Of a stretch of 44,643 bases of DNA, positions 17,072 to 25,919 are shown piece by piece. Location: NCBI GenBank assembly GCA_025934255.1, contig JAICYJ010000023.1, forward strand, positions 1 to 44,643, in the 5' to 3' direction. The position numbers were made by a program, and so were the translations under genes. Under the pieces are notes generated by a model. The model had not been told where the DNA came from. It ran no database searches and saw only the letters and a program-made list of their open reading frames with translations. The DNA comes from Thermoleophilia bacterium. GTDB lineage: Bacteria; Actinomycetota; Thermoleophilia; Gaiellales; JAICJC01. Numbering within the stretch: position 1 is the first letter of the stretch; every line of letters begins with the position of its first letter.

Positions 17072-17125
17072 GTTGCATTGCCGCAACCCGGCCGCAGGCA
17101 ACGGAAGCGTCACACGGGCCGTTGC
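17072..17125. repeat. clustered GCAAC/GTTGC repeats in the rsmB-rpe gap
   Basis: On the minus strand the 11-mer ATGCAACGGCC occurs twice, and GCAACGG pairs with a CCGTTGC 14 bases on (17098-17125); a second small hairpin GTTGC-6-GCAAC is at 17072-17087. Together with the inverted repeat at 16977-17005 the GTTGC pentamer or its complement recurs at least six times in 150 bases. Confidence 0.5.
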
Positions 17126-17151
17126 ATCCGGCAGGCCGGGGCCGCCGTCGG

Positions 17152-18354
17152 TCAGGCGCCGGTAGCGGCGATGTAGAAGCCGTCGCTGCCCTCGGTCTGG
17201 GGCAGCAGGTAGTCCCCGCCGGGCAGCACCCCCTCGCACTCGTCGCGGCGGAGCGTGCAGACCGAGTACACGAGCGCGCCCCCGGGTGCCAGCAGGCCGC
17301 GCGCGTGCCCGAGCATCGCCCGCTGCAGTTCTGCCAGCTCGCCGGCGTCCGCGGGTGTTCGCCGCCAGCGCGCGTCCGGGCGTCCCGCCGGCACCCCGAG
17401 GCCGCTGCAGGGCGGGTCGAGCAGGACCCGGTCGAAGCCCGTCTCGGCGAACTCCAGCACGTCGGCCCGCACCACCCGCGCGCAGCTGGCGCCGAACCGT
17501 GCCAGCGTGCGCTCGAGCTCCGCCGCCCGTCCGGCGTGGCGTTCGACGCAGACCAGCTCGCCGCGGTTCTCCATCAGAGCGGCCAGCTGCCCGGACTTGC
17601 CCCCGGGCGCCGCACACAGGTCGAGCACGCGCATGCCCGGCCGTGGATCGAGCATCCGCGCCGGCCGCATCGACGACCGCGACTGCGGCCACACCGCCCC
17701 GCTCGCAAACGCTTCGGTGGCGGTCACGTCGATCATCTCCTCCAGCACCAGCGCCTCCGGCAGCCCATCCACCGACCGTGCCGCCGCGCCCAGCTCCGGA
17801 GCATCCGTCCGCAGCGTGTTCACCCGCACGCACAGCTCGGCGGGCCGGTTCTGCGCGTCTGCGCACGCGTTCGCGCCGTCGGCGCCCATCAGCGCCGTCC
17901 ACTCCTCGATCACCCAGTCCGGATACGAGAATCGCAGCCCCGGCGGTAGCGTGTCCACCCACTCCGGGCCGGCCTCGGCGATCCGCCGCAGCACCGCGTT
18001 CGCCAGGCCGGCGACCTGCGCTCCCGCCACGTCTCGTGCCAGATCCACGCCCTCGCTGACCGCCGCCCGCGCCGGCACCGCGTCCGAGAACAGCAGCTCA
18101 TAGCCGCTCACCCGCAGCGCGTTTCGCAGCGGCGCCTGCAGCCGCATCGGCCGCCTGCCGCCCAGCTGCTCGACCGCGTGGTCGACCGTCCGCTTCCGCT
18201 GCACCGCGCCGTATGCCATCCGCATCGCCTGGCGCCGTTCCCGCCCCTCCAGCCCGGTCGCCTCGCCCGCGAACGCCCGGTCCCCGTACGCATCCTGCTC
18301 GAAGGTGCGCCGCACCACCTCGTATGCCACCCGCCGTGCGTCGGGCCCGCTCAC
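17152..18354 (-). CDS. rsmB: 16S rRNA (cytosine(967)-C5)-methyltransferase
   Basis: 400 residues: an N-terminal NusB-like helical RNA-binding domain (about 1-140) and a C-terminal Rossmann methyltransferase. The SAM loop is LDLCAAPGGKSGQ (245-257); the two catalytic-cycle cysteines are Cys316 in DPPCSG and Cys366 in SVCT. The GTG at 18354 overlaps the fmt stop (GTGA). priA, def, fmt, rsmB and rpe form a commonly conserved run. It is followed by the largest non-coding gap in the window. Confidence 0.95.
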   Translation of the reverse strand: MSGPDARRVAYEVVRRTFEQDAYGDRAFAGEATGLEGRERRQAMRMAYGAVQRKRTVDHAVEQLGGRRPMRLQAPLRNALRVSGYELLFSDAVPARAAVSEGVDLARDVAGAQVAGLANAVLRRIAEAGPEWVDTLPPGLRFSYPDWVIEEWTALMGADGANACADAQNRPAELCVRVNTLRTDAPELGAAARSVDGLPEALVLEEMIDVTATEAFASGAVWPQSRSSMRPARMLDPRPGMRVLDLCAAPGGKSGQLAALMENRGELVCVERHAGRAAELERTLARFGASCARVVRADVLEFAETGFDRVLLDPPCSGLGVPAGRPDARWRRTPADAGELAELQRAMLGHARGLLAPGGALVYSVCTLRRDECEGVLPGGDYLLPQTEGSDGFYIAATGA

Positions 18355-19223
18355 GTCGCGCGCACGGGCGGCTCGCGCAGCCCCCGCAGGAAGTCCGCCG
18401 CCGCCATCCGCCCCTTGCCCGCCGGCTGCAGCTCCAGGATCTGCAGGGCACCCTCGCCGCAGCCGACCACCAGCTCCGCGCCGACCTGCCCCGCTCCCGG
18501 CCCCTGCGCGAGCGGGCGCGCGCGCCACACCTGGCACGGCCGCCCGTCCAGCGCCGTCCGCGCCCCGATGTGCGGCGACAGCGCCCGCACCTTCCGGTCG
18601 AGCTCGGCCGCCGGGCGCGACCAGTCGAGCACCCGCTCCGCCGCCTCGATCTTGTGGGCGTAGGTGACCCCCTGCTCGTCCTGCGCCCGCGGCTGCGGCC
18701 GCTCCAGCAGCGCCCGCTCCAGCAGCGGCACGCCCAGCTCGAGCGCCGCCCGCCGCACCGCTCCCGCGTCGTCGTGCTCGCCGATCGGTATCCGCTGCTC
18801 GGCCAGGATCGGGCCGGCGTCGAGCTCCGCCGCCACCTCGATCACCGCCACCGCCGTCTCGGCGTCGCCGGCCATGATCGCACGCTCCACCGGCGCCGCA
18901 CCGCGCCAGCGCGGCAGCGCCGAGGGGTGCAGGTTGACCAGCGGGTACGCGCCCAGCAGCGGCGGCCGCAGGATCTGCCCGAACGCCACCACCACCCCGG
19001 CCTGCGCCTGCGGCGGCTCGGCGCTGGCGTCCTGCGGCTGTGTCAGCGGCAGCCCCAGCTCGCGCGCCGCTGCCGCCACCGGCGGCGCGGTCAGCGCGCG
19101 CCCGCGGCCGCTGGGCCGGTCGGGCTGGCTGACCACGGCGACCACCTGCACGGCACCCCGCTCCACCAGCGCGCGCAGCACCTCGGCACCGAACTCCGAC
19201 GTGCCGAAGTAGGCGACGTTCAC
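18351..19223 (-). CDS. fmt: methionyl-tRNA formyltransferase
   Basis: Formylates initiator Met-tRNA with 10-formyl-tetrahydrofolate. The 290-residue protein starts NVAYFGTSEFGAEVL, contains the formyl-folate/catalytic segment NLHPSALPRWRGAAPVERAI with Asn97 and His99, and Asp135 in ELDAGPIL, the expected catalytic trio. The C-terminal OB-like tRNA-binding domain is short but present. GTG at 19223 overlaps the def stop by four bases; def-fmt are partner enzymes and nearly always neighbours. Confidence 0.96.
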   Translation of the reverse strand: MNVAYFGTSEFGAEVLRALVERGAVQVVAVVSQPDRPSGRGRALTAPPVAAAARELGLPLTQPQDASAEPPQAQAGVVVAFGQILRPPLLGAYPLVNLHPSALPRWRGAAPVERAIMAGDAETAVAVIEVAAELDAGPILAEQRIPIGEHDDAGAVRRAALELGVPLLERALLERPQPRAQDEQGVTYAHKIEAAERVLDWSRPAAELDRKVRALSPHIGARTALDGRPCQVWRARPLAQGPGAGQVGAELVVGCGEGALQILELQPAGKGRMAAADFLRGLREPPVRAT

Positions 19224-19819
19224 CCGGCGCGCAGGCGCAGCTCGCGCAGCGCCTCGCGGCGTTCCTGATCTTCGGCGCGGTCGAAGATCAGGATGCCGTC
19301 CAGGTGGTCGATCTCGTGCTGGATCACCCGCGCCTCGAAGCCCTCGACGTCCATGTCGACCGCATCCCCGGACGCGTCACGGCCCGACACCCGCACCCGC
19401 CGGTGCCGTGCCACGGGCACCTGCAGCTCGCCCCCGAGCAGCGACAGGCAGCCTTCGGTGCCCACCTCCGTCTCGTCGGAGCGCTCCACCAGCTCCGGGT
19501 TGATCAGCACCTTCGGCTCGTCCTCGTCGCTGGCCCTGTAGACCAGGATGCGGCGCAGGATGCCGAGCTGCGGCGCCGCCAGCCCCACCCCATGGGCGCG
19601 CTCCATCACGTCCAGCATCCGCTCGGCCAGCTGCTGCACCTCGTCATCCACCTCGGCCACCGCCGTGGCGGCGTTGCGCAGCGCCGGATCGGGATACTGC
19701 CGCACCAGCCGCAGCGCGGCGACACGCCACGCCCGCCGCTCCTCGGGGGTCGGCCGGCCCTCGTCCTCCGCCTCGCCATCGACCGGCTGCTCCAGATGCT
19801 CTGCCTGCCGCTCAGACAT
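19220..19819 (-). CDS. def: peptide deformylase
   Basis: Removes the formyl group from nascent proteins; undoes the Fmt modification. The three metal-site motifs are GVGLAAPQ (77-84), EGCLS (122-126, Cys124 a ligand) and HEIDH (168-172). The protein is 199 residues, with an acidic N-terminal extension of about 30 residues (Glu/Asp-rich) not found in typical deformylases. The ATG at 19819 overlaps the upstream gene by eight bases. Confidence 0.96.
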   Translation of the reverse strand: MSERQAEHLEQPVDGEAEDEGRPTPEERRAWRVAALRLVRQYPDPALRNAATAVAEVDDEVQQLAERMLDVMERAHGVGLAAPQLGILRRILVYRASDEDEPKVLINPELVERSDETEVGTEGCLSLLGGELQVPVARHRRVRVSGRDASGDAVDMDVEGFEARVIQHEIDHLDGILIFDRAEDQERREALRELRLRAG

Positions 19820-20348
19820 CGTCCGCCTTGGCCACCGCCGCGTACCCGTCGCCGAGCGCCGCCAGGAACGCCCCGTGCACGCTGGCCGCCGGGATCTGCC
19901 GGCCCGCGAACTCGAGATCGAGCGTCGCGCACGCGTCGTGCACGACCGTGCAGCCGAACCCGAGGTCGGCGGCCGCGCGCACCGTCGCGTCCACGCACAT
20001 GCTGGTCATCATGCCCGCGATCACCAGGTCGGAGACGCCGGCATCGCGCAGCTTCTGCTCGAGGTCGGTCTCGCGGAAGCTGTTCGGGTAGGCCTTCTGG
20101 GTCACCGGCTCGCCGGCTGCGGGCCGCACCGACTCGTGGATCTCGACCCCGGGGGTCCCCGGCGCGAGGTACTCGGCGTCGTCGCCCTCCCACAGGTGCT
20201 GCACGTGGAACACCGGCTCGCCCCGCTCGCGGAAGCCCTCCAGCACGGCCGACGCCCGCTCCGCGGCCTGCTCCGGGCCGACCAGTTCGCAGCGGCCTCC
20301 CGGGAAATAATCGTTCTGGATGTCGACGATCACCAGTGCTCGTGCCAT
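19812..20348 (-). CDS. isochorismatase/nicotinamidase-family hydrolase
   Basis: 178-residue cysteine hydrolase of the isochorismatase-like fold. The triad is visible as Asp9 (VDIQNDYF), Lys85 (VTQKAYPNSF) and Cys118 (MMTSMCVDATVRAA), with a cis-peptide-type GMMTSM before the Cys. The metal site of true nicotinamidases is not evident, so I do not call it PncA; the substrate could be nicotinamide or another amide. The ATG at 20348 is preferred over one at 20384 that would overlap priA; a TAACCT box seven bases before it contains the priA stop codon, suggesting a promoter for this gene and def-fmt-rsmB. Confidence 0.85.
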   Translation of the reverse strand: MARALVIVDIQNDYFPGGRCELVGPEQAAERASAVLEGFRERGEPVFHVQHLWEGDDAEYLAPGTPGVEIHESVRPAAGEPVTQKAYPNSFRETDLEQKLRDAGVSDLVIAGMMTSMCVDATVRAAADLGFGCTVVHDACATLDLEFAGRQIPAASVHGAFLAALGDGYAAVAKADDV

Positions 20349-20355
20349 GCCGGGA

Positions 20356-20361
20356 AGGTTA
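20356..20361 (-). promoter_or_regulatory. TANNNT box before the isochorismatase-like gene
   Basis: TAACCT seven bases from ATG 20348, containing the priA stop codon TAA. Supports a separate promoter for the isochorismatase-def-fmt-rsmB run. Confidence 0.45.
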
Positions 20362-22305
20362 GTTGAAAGACTGGGGGTCGACATCGACGACCGCCGTCGC
20401 GCCCGCCCGCCGCAGGTCGGCCGACAGGTCGCGCAGCAGGCCCCGGAACACCACCGCCGCCCGGCGCGGGTCGGCCGTCTTCACAAGCAGGTGGCTGCGC
20501 GACCGGTCACGCAGCCGGAACAGCGGTGCCGGCCCCAGCAGCTGGTCGTCGCCCAGCGCCGGCGCCGCCGCGTCGGCCAGCGTGACGGCGATGTCCTCGG
20601 CCACCTGTGGCTCGGGAGCCGTCACCAGCACCCGCACCAGCCGCCGGAACGGCGGATAGCCCAGCTCGCTTCGCCGCTCCAGCTCGCCGTCCAGGAACTC
20701 CTCCACGGCGTGCCGGGCGGCCAGCTCGACCACCCGCGAGGCCGGCTCCCAGGCCTGGATCAGCACCCGCCCCTGCGGGTCGCCCGGTCGCCCGGGACGG
20801 CCGGCCAGCTGCGTCAGCAGCGCGAACGTGCGCTCCTCTGCCCGGAAGTCCGCCATCGCCATGCCGGTCTCGGCGTCCAGCACCGCAGCCAGCGTGACTC
20901 CAGGCACGTCGTGCCCCTTCGCCACCAGCTGCGTGCCCACCAGCACCGCCCGGTCGGCGGCGCGGAACGCCGCCAGCGTGGCCTCCGGCTCGTCGCTGCG
21001 GGCCGCCACGTCGGCGTCCAGCCGCAGCACGGTCAGCCCCGGGAACAGGTCGCTCAGCTCCTCCTCCACCGCCCGCGTGCCGGAGCCGATCCGGGTGATG
21101 TCGACCGAGCCGCAGACGGGACATGCCCGCGGCGGGCGCTCGCCGTGACCGCAGTGGTGGCAGACCAGGCGGGCTCCGCCGTGCAGCGACAGCGAGACGT
21201 CGCAGCGCGGGCAGCGCCAGCCGTGGCCGCACGACCGGCAGTGGATGGCAGCAGCGGAGCCACGTCGGTTCTGGAGCAGGATGGCGCGGCCGCCCGCGTC
21301 CTCGATCCGCCCCAGCGCGTCGCGCAGCGGCCGCGTCAGCGGGTAGCCGCCGTCGTGCCGCAGATCGACCACCTCCACCGCCGGCAGCGGCCCGCCCACG
21401 CGCCCGGGCAGCGCGATCCGCCGCGGGATGCCGTGCCAGGACTCCGGCCGCGGCGTGGCGCTGCCGAACACGACCAGGGCGCCCTCCAGCCGCGCCCGCT
21501 TCGCGGCCACGCGGCGGGAGTCGTACCGGGGATCGCTCTCGTGCTTGTAGGAGGCGTCGTGCTCCTCGTCCACCACGATCATGCCCAGCCGCGGCATCGC
21601 GGCGAACACCGCCGAGCGGGCGCCCACCACCACGCGCGCCTCGCCGTCGGCGATGCGTTTGTGCTCGGCTCCGCGCCGGGCCGGGGTGAGCGCGCTGTGC
21701 AGCACCGCCACGGTGTCGCCGAATCGGGCCTGGAAGCGGGCGGCCGTCTGCGGCGTCAGCGCGATCTCCGGCACCAGCACGATCGCGCCCCGCCCCTCCG
21801 CCAGCTCCCGCTCGATCGCGCGCAGGTAGACCTCGGTCTTGCCCGACCCGGTGACGCCGTGCAGCAGCATCTCGTGCGCGCCGTCCGTCCGCGCCCGCTC
21901 GATCGCGTCCACCGCGGCCTGCTGGGCCTCGGTCAGCGTCACCGGCCTGTCCTCGGAAACCGTTTCCGCGACCGGCTTCAGCCGCCGCTTCGGCGGCCGC
22001 GGCGGCACCACCAGCGCCACCGCGCGGGCCAGCGTCGAGGCGGTGCCCTCGGCGATCCAGACCGCCAGGTCGAGCAGGGGCTCCGGCAGCCGGCCGGTCA
22101 CCTCGAGCACGGGCTTCAGCTCACCGCCGTCCGCGTCCGGCTCGCTCGCGACCGACTCCACCACCCCGTCCACCTCGCGCGTGCCGAGCGGCACCCGCAC
22201 CAGCGAGCCGCGCTCCACGTCGGCGGCGAGCTGCTCCGGCACCGCATAGTCGAACGGCCGGTCGACCGCCCGGGCGGTGACCAGCGGCTGGATGCGGGCG
22301 ATCAG
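20359..22305 (-). CDS. priA: replication restart helicase PriA
   Basis: Loads the replicative helicase at repaired forks. The N-terminal DNA-binding domain begins [21 protein letters not shown]; the helicase part has the P-loop GVTGSGKTE near residue 149, DEEH near 246 and GRPGR in motif VI; between them lies a full eight-Cys zinc module (CRSC, CPRC, CHHC, CPVC) near 356-400. Many actinobacterial PriA proteins have lost the ATPase motifs; this one keeps them. There is no ATG, GTG or TTG near the homologous N-terminus. The best fit is CTG at 22305, whose CTGA overlaps the metK stop as GTGA does elsewhere. It gives 648 residues. Identity is certain, the start less so. Confidence 0.92.
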   Translation of the reverse strand: MIARIQPLVTARAVDRPFDYAVPEQLAADVERGSLVRVPLGTREVDGVVESVASEPDADGGELKPVLEVTGRLPEPLLDLAVWIAEGTASTLARAVALVVPPRPPKRRLKPVAETVSEDRPVTLTEAQQAAVDAIERARTDGAHEMLLHGVTGSGKTEVYLRAIERELAEGRGAIVLVPEIALTPQTAARFQARFGDTVAVLHSALTPARRGAEHKRIADGEARVVVGARSAVFAAMPRLGMIVVDEEHDASYKHESDPRYDSRRVAAKRARLEGALVVFGSATPRPESWHGIPRRIALPGRVGGPLPAVEVVDLRHDGGYPLTRPLRDALGRIEDAGGRAILLQNRRGSAAAIHCRSCGHGWRCPRCDVSLSLHGGARLVCHHCGHGERPPRACPVCGSVDITRIGSGTRAVEEELSDLFPGLTVLRLDADVAARSDEPEATLAAFRAADRAVLVGTQLVAKGHDVPGVTLAAVLDAETGMAMADFRAEERTFALLTQLAGRPGRPGDPQGRVLIQAWEPASRVVELAARHAVEEFLDGELERRSELGYPPFRRLVRVLVTAPEPQVAEDIAVTLADAAAPALGDDQLLGPAPLFRLRDRSRSHLLVKTADPRRAAVVFRGLLRDLSADLRRAGATAVVDVDPQSFN

Positions 22306-23537
22306 ACCGAGGCGGGCTCTTCGAGCCCGCAGGCCTCGCGCAGGGCCGCGACGCGGTCGGTCCGCTCCCAGGTGAAGGCCGGCAGCTCGCGGCCGAAGTG
22401 CCCGTAGGTCGCGGTGTCCCGGTAGATCGGGCGCAGCAGGTCGAGGTCGCGGATGATGGACGCCGGCCGCAGGTCGAACACCTCGCGCACCGCCCGCTCG
22501 ATCGAGGCCCGGTCGACCTGCTCCGTGCCGTGGGTCTCCACCATCACCGACACCGGATGCGCGACCCCGATCGCGTAGGCGACCTGCACCTCCGCCCGCG
22601 CCGCCAGCCCGGCCGACACGATGTTCTTGGCCACCCAGCGCATCGCGTAGGCACCCGAGCGATCGACCTTGGAGGGGTCCTTGCCCGAGAACGCGCCGCC
22701 GCCGTGGCGGGCGGCGCCGCCGTAGGTGTCGACGATGATCTTGCGGCCGGTGAGGCCGGTGTCGCCCATCGGGCCGCCGGTCACGAAGCGCCCGGTCGGG
22801 TTGACCAGCACGAAGCCCGGCTCGGACAGCCGCTCGTGCGGGCACAGGTGCGCCGGGATCACCGGCATCAGCACGTGCTCGATCACGTCGGCGCGGATCT
22901 GCTGCTCGTCGTGCACGTCGGGATGGTGCTGGGTCGAGACCAGCACCCGCTCGACCGCCTCCGGTACCAGCCGGCCGTCCTGCTCGCTGTAGCGCACCGT
23001 CACCTGGGCCTTGCCGTCCGGCCGCAGGTAGGGCACCGTCTCCGCCTTGCGCGCGGCCGCCAGCCGGGCGGTGATGCGCTGCGCGAGCTGGATCGGCAGC
23101 GGCATCTTCTCCGGCGTCTCGTCGCAGGCGTAGCCGAACATCATGCCCTGGTCGCCCGCGCCCTGCGAGTCGACGTCGCCGTCGGCGCTGTCGTGCTGCA
23201 GCTCGTACGAGGAGTCCACGCCGCGCCGGATGTCGGGCGACTGCTCGTCGAGCGCCACCACCACACCGCAGGTCGCTGCGTCGAAGCCGAGGTCGGAGCT
23301 GGTGTACCCGATGTCGCCGACGATCCCGCGAACGATGCGCGGGATGTCGACGTAGGCGTCGGTGGTGATCTCCCCGGCCACCACCACCAGGCCGGTCGTG
23401 CAGAGCACCTCGCAGGCCACACGGCCGTCGCGATCCTCGGCCAGCACGGCGTCCAGAACCCCATCGGAGATCTGGTCGGCGACCTTGTCCGGGTGGCCCT
23501 CGGTGACCGACTCGGACGTGAACAGGAACTCACTCAC
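22302..23537 (-). CDS. metK: S-adenosylmethionine synthetase
   Basis: Makes SAM from methionine and ATP, supplying RsmB, RsmD and other methyltransferases here. The 411-residue protein has [13 protein letters not shown] at the N-terminus, the [12 protein letters not shown] signature, and the P-loop-like [19 protein letters not shown] at 23537 matches the family start; 21 codons of upstream open frame do not. No ribosome site is visible, but TAGAGT lies seven bases before the GTG in the 43-base gap after gpsA. No SAM riboswitch fits in that gap. Confidence 0.97.
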   Translation of the reverse strand: MSEFLFTSESVTEGHPDKVADQISDGVLDAVLAEDRDGRVACEVLCTTGLVVVAGEITTDAYVDIPRIVRGIVGDIGYTSSDLGFDAATCGVVVALDEQSPDIRRGVDSSYELQHDSADGDVDSQGAGDQGMMFGYACDETPEKMPLPIQLAQRITARLAAARKAETVPYLRPDGKAQVTVRYSEQDGRLVPEAVERVLVSTQHHPDVHDEQQIRADVIEHVLMPVIPAHLCPHERLSEPGFVLVNPTGRFVTGGPMGDTGLTGRKIIVDTYGGAARHGGGAFSGKDPSKVDRSGAYAMRWVAKNIVSAGLAARAEVQVAYAIGVAHPVSVMVETHGTEQVDRASIERAVREVFDLRPASIIRDLDLLRPIYRDTATYGHFGRELPAFTWERTDRVAALREACGLEEPASV

Positions 23538-23544
23538 GGCGGGG

Positions 23545-23550
23545 ACTCTA
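23545..23550 (-). promoter_or_regulatory. TANNNT box before metK
   Basis: TAGAGT seven bases from GTG 23537, preceded by TGG (an extended -10 pattern). Lies in the 43-base gpsA-metK gap, which has no room for a riboswitch. Confidence 0.55.
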
Positions 23551-23580
23551 CCAGCGGCCCCGGGCGCAACCCGACGGCCC

Positions 23581-24567
23581 TCACTCCTCCACCGGCTCAC
23601 GCGCCATCAGGCCCGCAAGCGCCTCCAGCGCCGTCATCGTGCCGTCCGCGACGCTGCAGACGGCCTCGGTGATCGGCAGCTCGAGGCCGTTGTCGCGGGC
23701 CAGATCGCGCAGCGCCGGAGCGGTGGTCAGCCCCTCGGCCACCTGCCCGATCTCCTGCTCGATCCAGTCCGATGGGACGCCCTTGGCGAGCAGCTCACCG
23801 GCCCGCCGGTTGCGCGACAGCTGCGACGTGCAGGTGGCGACCAGATCGCCCATGCCGGCCATGCCCGAGTAGGTGCGCGGCTTGGCGCCGAATGCCTCGC
23901 CCATGCGCGCCATCTCGGCCATGCCGCGGGTGATGATCGCGGCCTTGGCGTTGTCACCGAACCCGAGCCCGTCCGACACGCCCGCGGCCAGGGCCATCAC
24001 GTTCTTGGCGGCCGCGCACAGCTCGACTCCGACCACGTCGGTCGAGGCGTACACGCGCAGCCGCGAGGTCGACACGGCGGCCTGGAGACGGCGCGCCAGG
24101 TCGATGCTGTCGCTGGCCAGCACCGACGCAGTGGGGTAGTCGCGGGCCACCTCCTCGGCGTGGTTGGGACCAGACAGGACGGCGATGCGGTCACGGGGCG
24201 CGACCGTCTCCAGCACCTCGCTCATGCGACGATGGGTGGCCGGATCGAGCCCCTTGGTCAGCGACAGCAGGGCGGCATCGTCTCCCAGCCCCGGCGCCAG
24301 CAGCGCAAGCGTCTCGGCGAACCCGCGGCTGGGCACGGCCATGGCGACCAGCTCGGCCGACGACAGCTGGGCGTCATGCAGCCACGCCGCGCCCAGCGTC
24401 TCGGGCAGCTCGACGTCGAACAGGTACCGCGGGTTGCGGTGGTGGGTGGCGACGGCGTGCGCCTGGTCGCGGTCGCGGCAGACCAGCGTGGTCTCGTGCC
24501 CTGCCATCGCGAGCAGCCGCGCGAACGCCGTGCCCCAGCTGCCGCCGCCGATCACCGCCGCCCTCAC
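23581..24567 (-). CDS. gpsA: glycerol-3-phosphate dehydrogenase [NAD(P)+]
   Basis: Reduces dihydroxyacetone phosphate to sn-glycerol-3-phosphate, the backbone that PlsY and PlsC acylate. The 328-residue protein begins with a Rossmann loop [12 protein letters not shown] and has GPNHAEEVA, the catalytic Lys in [12 protein letters not shown], and [14 protein letters not shown]. The GTG at 24567 overlaps the der stop (GTGA). Its position after the Cmk-PlsC fusion and der keeps phospholipid genes together. Confidence 0.96.
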   Translation of the reverse strand: MRAAVIGGGSWGTAFARLLAMAGHETTLVCRDRDQAHAVATHHRNPRYLFDVELPETLGAAWLHDAQLSSAELVAMAVPSRGFAETLALLAPGLGDDAALLSLTKGLDPATHRRMSEVLETVAPRDRIAVLSGPNHAEEVARDYPTASVLASDSIDLARRLQAAVSTSRLRVYASTDVVGVELCAAAKNVMALAAGVSDGLGFGDNAKAAIITRGMAEMARMGEAFGAKPRTYSGMAGMGDLVATCTSQLSRNRRAGELLAKGVPSDWIEQEIGQVAEGLTTAPALRDLARDNGLELPITEAVCSVADGTMTALEALAGLMAREPVEE

Positions 24568-25919
24568 TTGCGGCTCTGGAAGTCGATGATCACGGGCACA
24601 CCCTCGAGCCCGAGCCGGGCGCGGAGCTGGTTTTCGACGTAATAGGCATAGTCGCGGGTGACCAGGCTGCGGTCGTTGACAACGATACGGAACCGCGGCG
24701 GGCGTGTGTCGTACTGGGTCGCATACAGCAGGTTCAGGCGCCGCCGGCCGCCGCGCGGGGGCTCGCGCTTGGCGGTGATCTCCTCCATCGCCCGGTTCAG
24801 CGCCCCGGTGCCGGAACGGGACGTGAAGCGGCCGAACAGCTCCTCCACGGCGTCCAGCAGCTTGTCCACGTTACGGCCGGTCAGCGCCGAGGTGGTCATG
24901 AGCGCCGGCCGCTGCCGCAGCTTGACGAGCATCCGCTCGCGCACGTCCTCGATCTCGACGGTCGTGATGTCCCACTTCGAGAGCACCACCAGCGTGGCAC
25001 AGCCGGCCTTGCGGGCCTCGTCGGCCACCGCCAGGTCGCCCTCCACCAGCCCGTCGGACGAATCCACCAGCACCAGTGCGATGTCGGCACGGCCGACCGC
25101 CTGCAGCGCCCGCAGCTCGCTGTAGTACTCGATCCCCTTCCGGTGCTTGCGCTTGCGGCGAAGCCCGGCCGTGTCGATCAGCCGGAAGTGCCGCTCGTTG
25201 CGCACGAAGACGGTGTCGACGCTGTCGCGGGTGGTGCCCGCCACCTCCGACACGATCACCCGCGGCCGGCCCAGGATGGCGTTCAGCAGCGAGGACTTGC
25301 CGACGTTGGGGCGACCCAGGATCGCGACCCGGATCTCGTCTCCGGCGTCCTCGTCGTGCTCGGCGCCGTCGATCCGCTCAAGCGTCTCCACGATCGCGTC
25401 CAGCAGGTCGCCGGTGCCGCGGCCGTGCAGCGCCGACACCGAGATCGGATCGCCCAGCCCCAGCGCGTGCAGCTCCATGCCGCCGGCCTCGTGGGATGGG
25501 TCGTCCACCTTGTTGGCGACCACCAGCACCGGCCGCCGCGAGCGGCGCAGGATCTGCGCGATCTCCTCGTCGCCGGCGGCCAGCCCGGCACGGGCATCGA
25601 TCACGAGCAGCACCAGGTGCGCCTCCTGCACGGCGATCCGCGCCTGCTCGGCGACCTCGGACTGCATCGGCGACCCGTCGCCGGGGTCGACGCCGCCCGT
25701 GTCGATCAGGACGAACTCGCGGCCGCGCCACTCGCACACCGTCTCGGTGCGGTCGCGCGTCACGCCCGGCGTCTCGTGCACCACCGCCTGGCGGCTCGAC
25801 GTCAACCGGTTGATCAGGGTCGACTTACCCGCATTCGGGAAGCCGACCACCGCCACCCGGCCCGCCAGCCGGCGCTGCTGCGGCTGCTGCTCGACCTGCT
25901 CCTGCGGCCCCTGGCTCAT
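24564..25919 (-). CDS. der: ribosome-assembly GTPase Der (EngA)
   Basis: Tandem GTPase needed for 50S subunit assembly. The 451-residue protein has G domain 1 with P-loop GFPNAGKST (26-34) and DTGG, G domain 2 with GRPNVGKSS near residue 203 and DTAGLRRKRK, NKVD and SKWD specificity motifs, and a C-terminal KH-like domain ending [11 protein letters not shown]. The first P-loop reads GFPNAGKST rather than the common GRPNVGKST. The ATG overlaps the preceding gene by four bases; cmk-der adjacency is typical. Confidence 0.97.
   Translation of the reverse strand: MSQGPQEQVEQQPQQRRLAGRVAVVGFPNAGKSTLINRLTSSRQAVVHETPGVTRDRTETVCEWRGREFVLIDTGGVDPGDGSPMQSEVAEQARIAVQEAHLVLLVIDARAGLAAGDEEIAQILRRSRRPVLVVANKVDDPSHEAGGMELHALGLGDPISVSALHGRGTGDLLDAIVETLERIDGAEHDEDAGDEIRVAILGRPNVGKSSLLNAILGRPRVIVSEVAGTTRDSVDTVFVRNERHFRLIDTAGLRRKRKHRKGIEYYSELRALQAVGRADIALVLVDSSDGLVEGDLAVADEARKAGCATLVVLSKWDITTVEIEDVRERMLVKLRQRPALMTTSALTGRNVDKLLDAVEELFGRFTSRSGTGALNRAMEEITAKREPPRGGRRRLNLLYATQYDTRPPRFRIVVNDRSLVTRDYAYYVENQLRARLGLEGVPVIIDFQSRK

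Noticed and set aside
16878..17151. FMN riboswitch before the rib genes
   Set aside because: I looked on both strands for the conserved RFN blocks and the GATGGGAGAA-type end and did not find them; a covariance search should confirm.
20320..22407. 695-codon plus-strand open frame opposite priA
   Set aside because: Antisense shadow of priA; low-complexity composition and no recognisable domain.
23538..23580. SAM riboswitch before metK
   Set aside because: Only 43 bases lie between gpsA and metK, too few for any known SAM aptamer.
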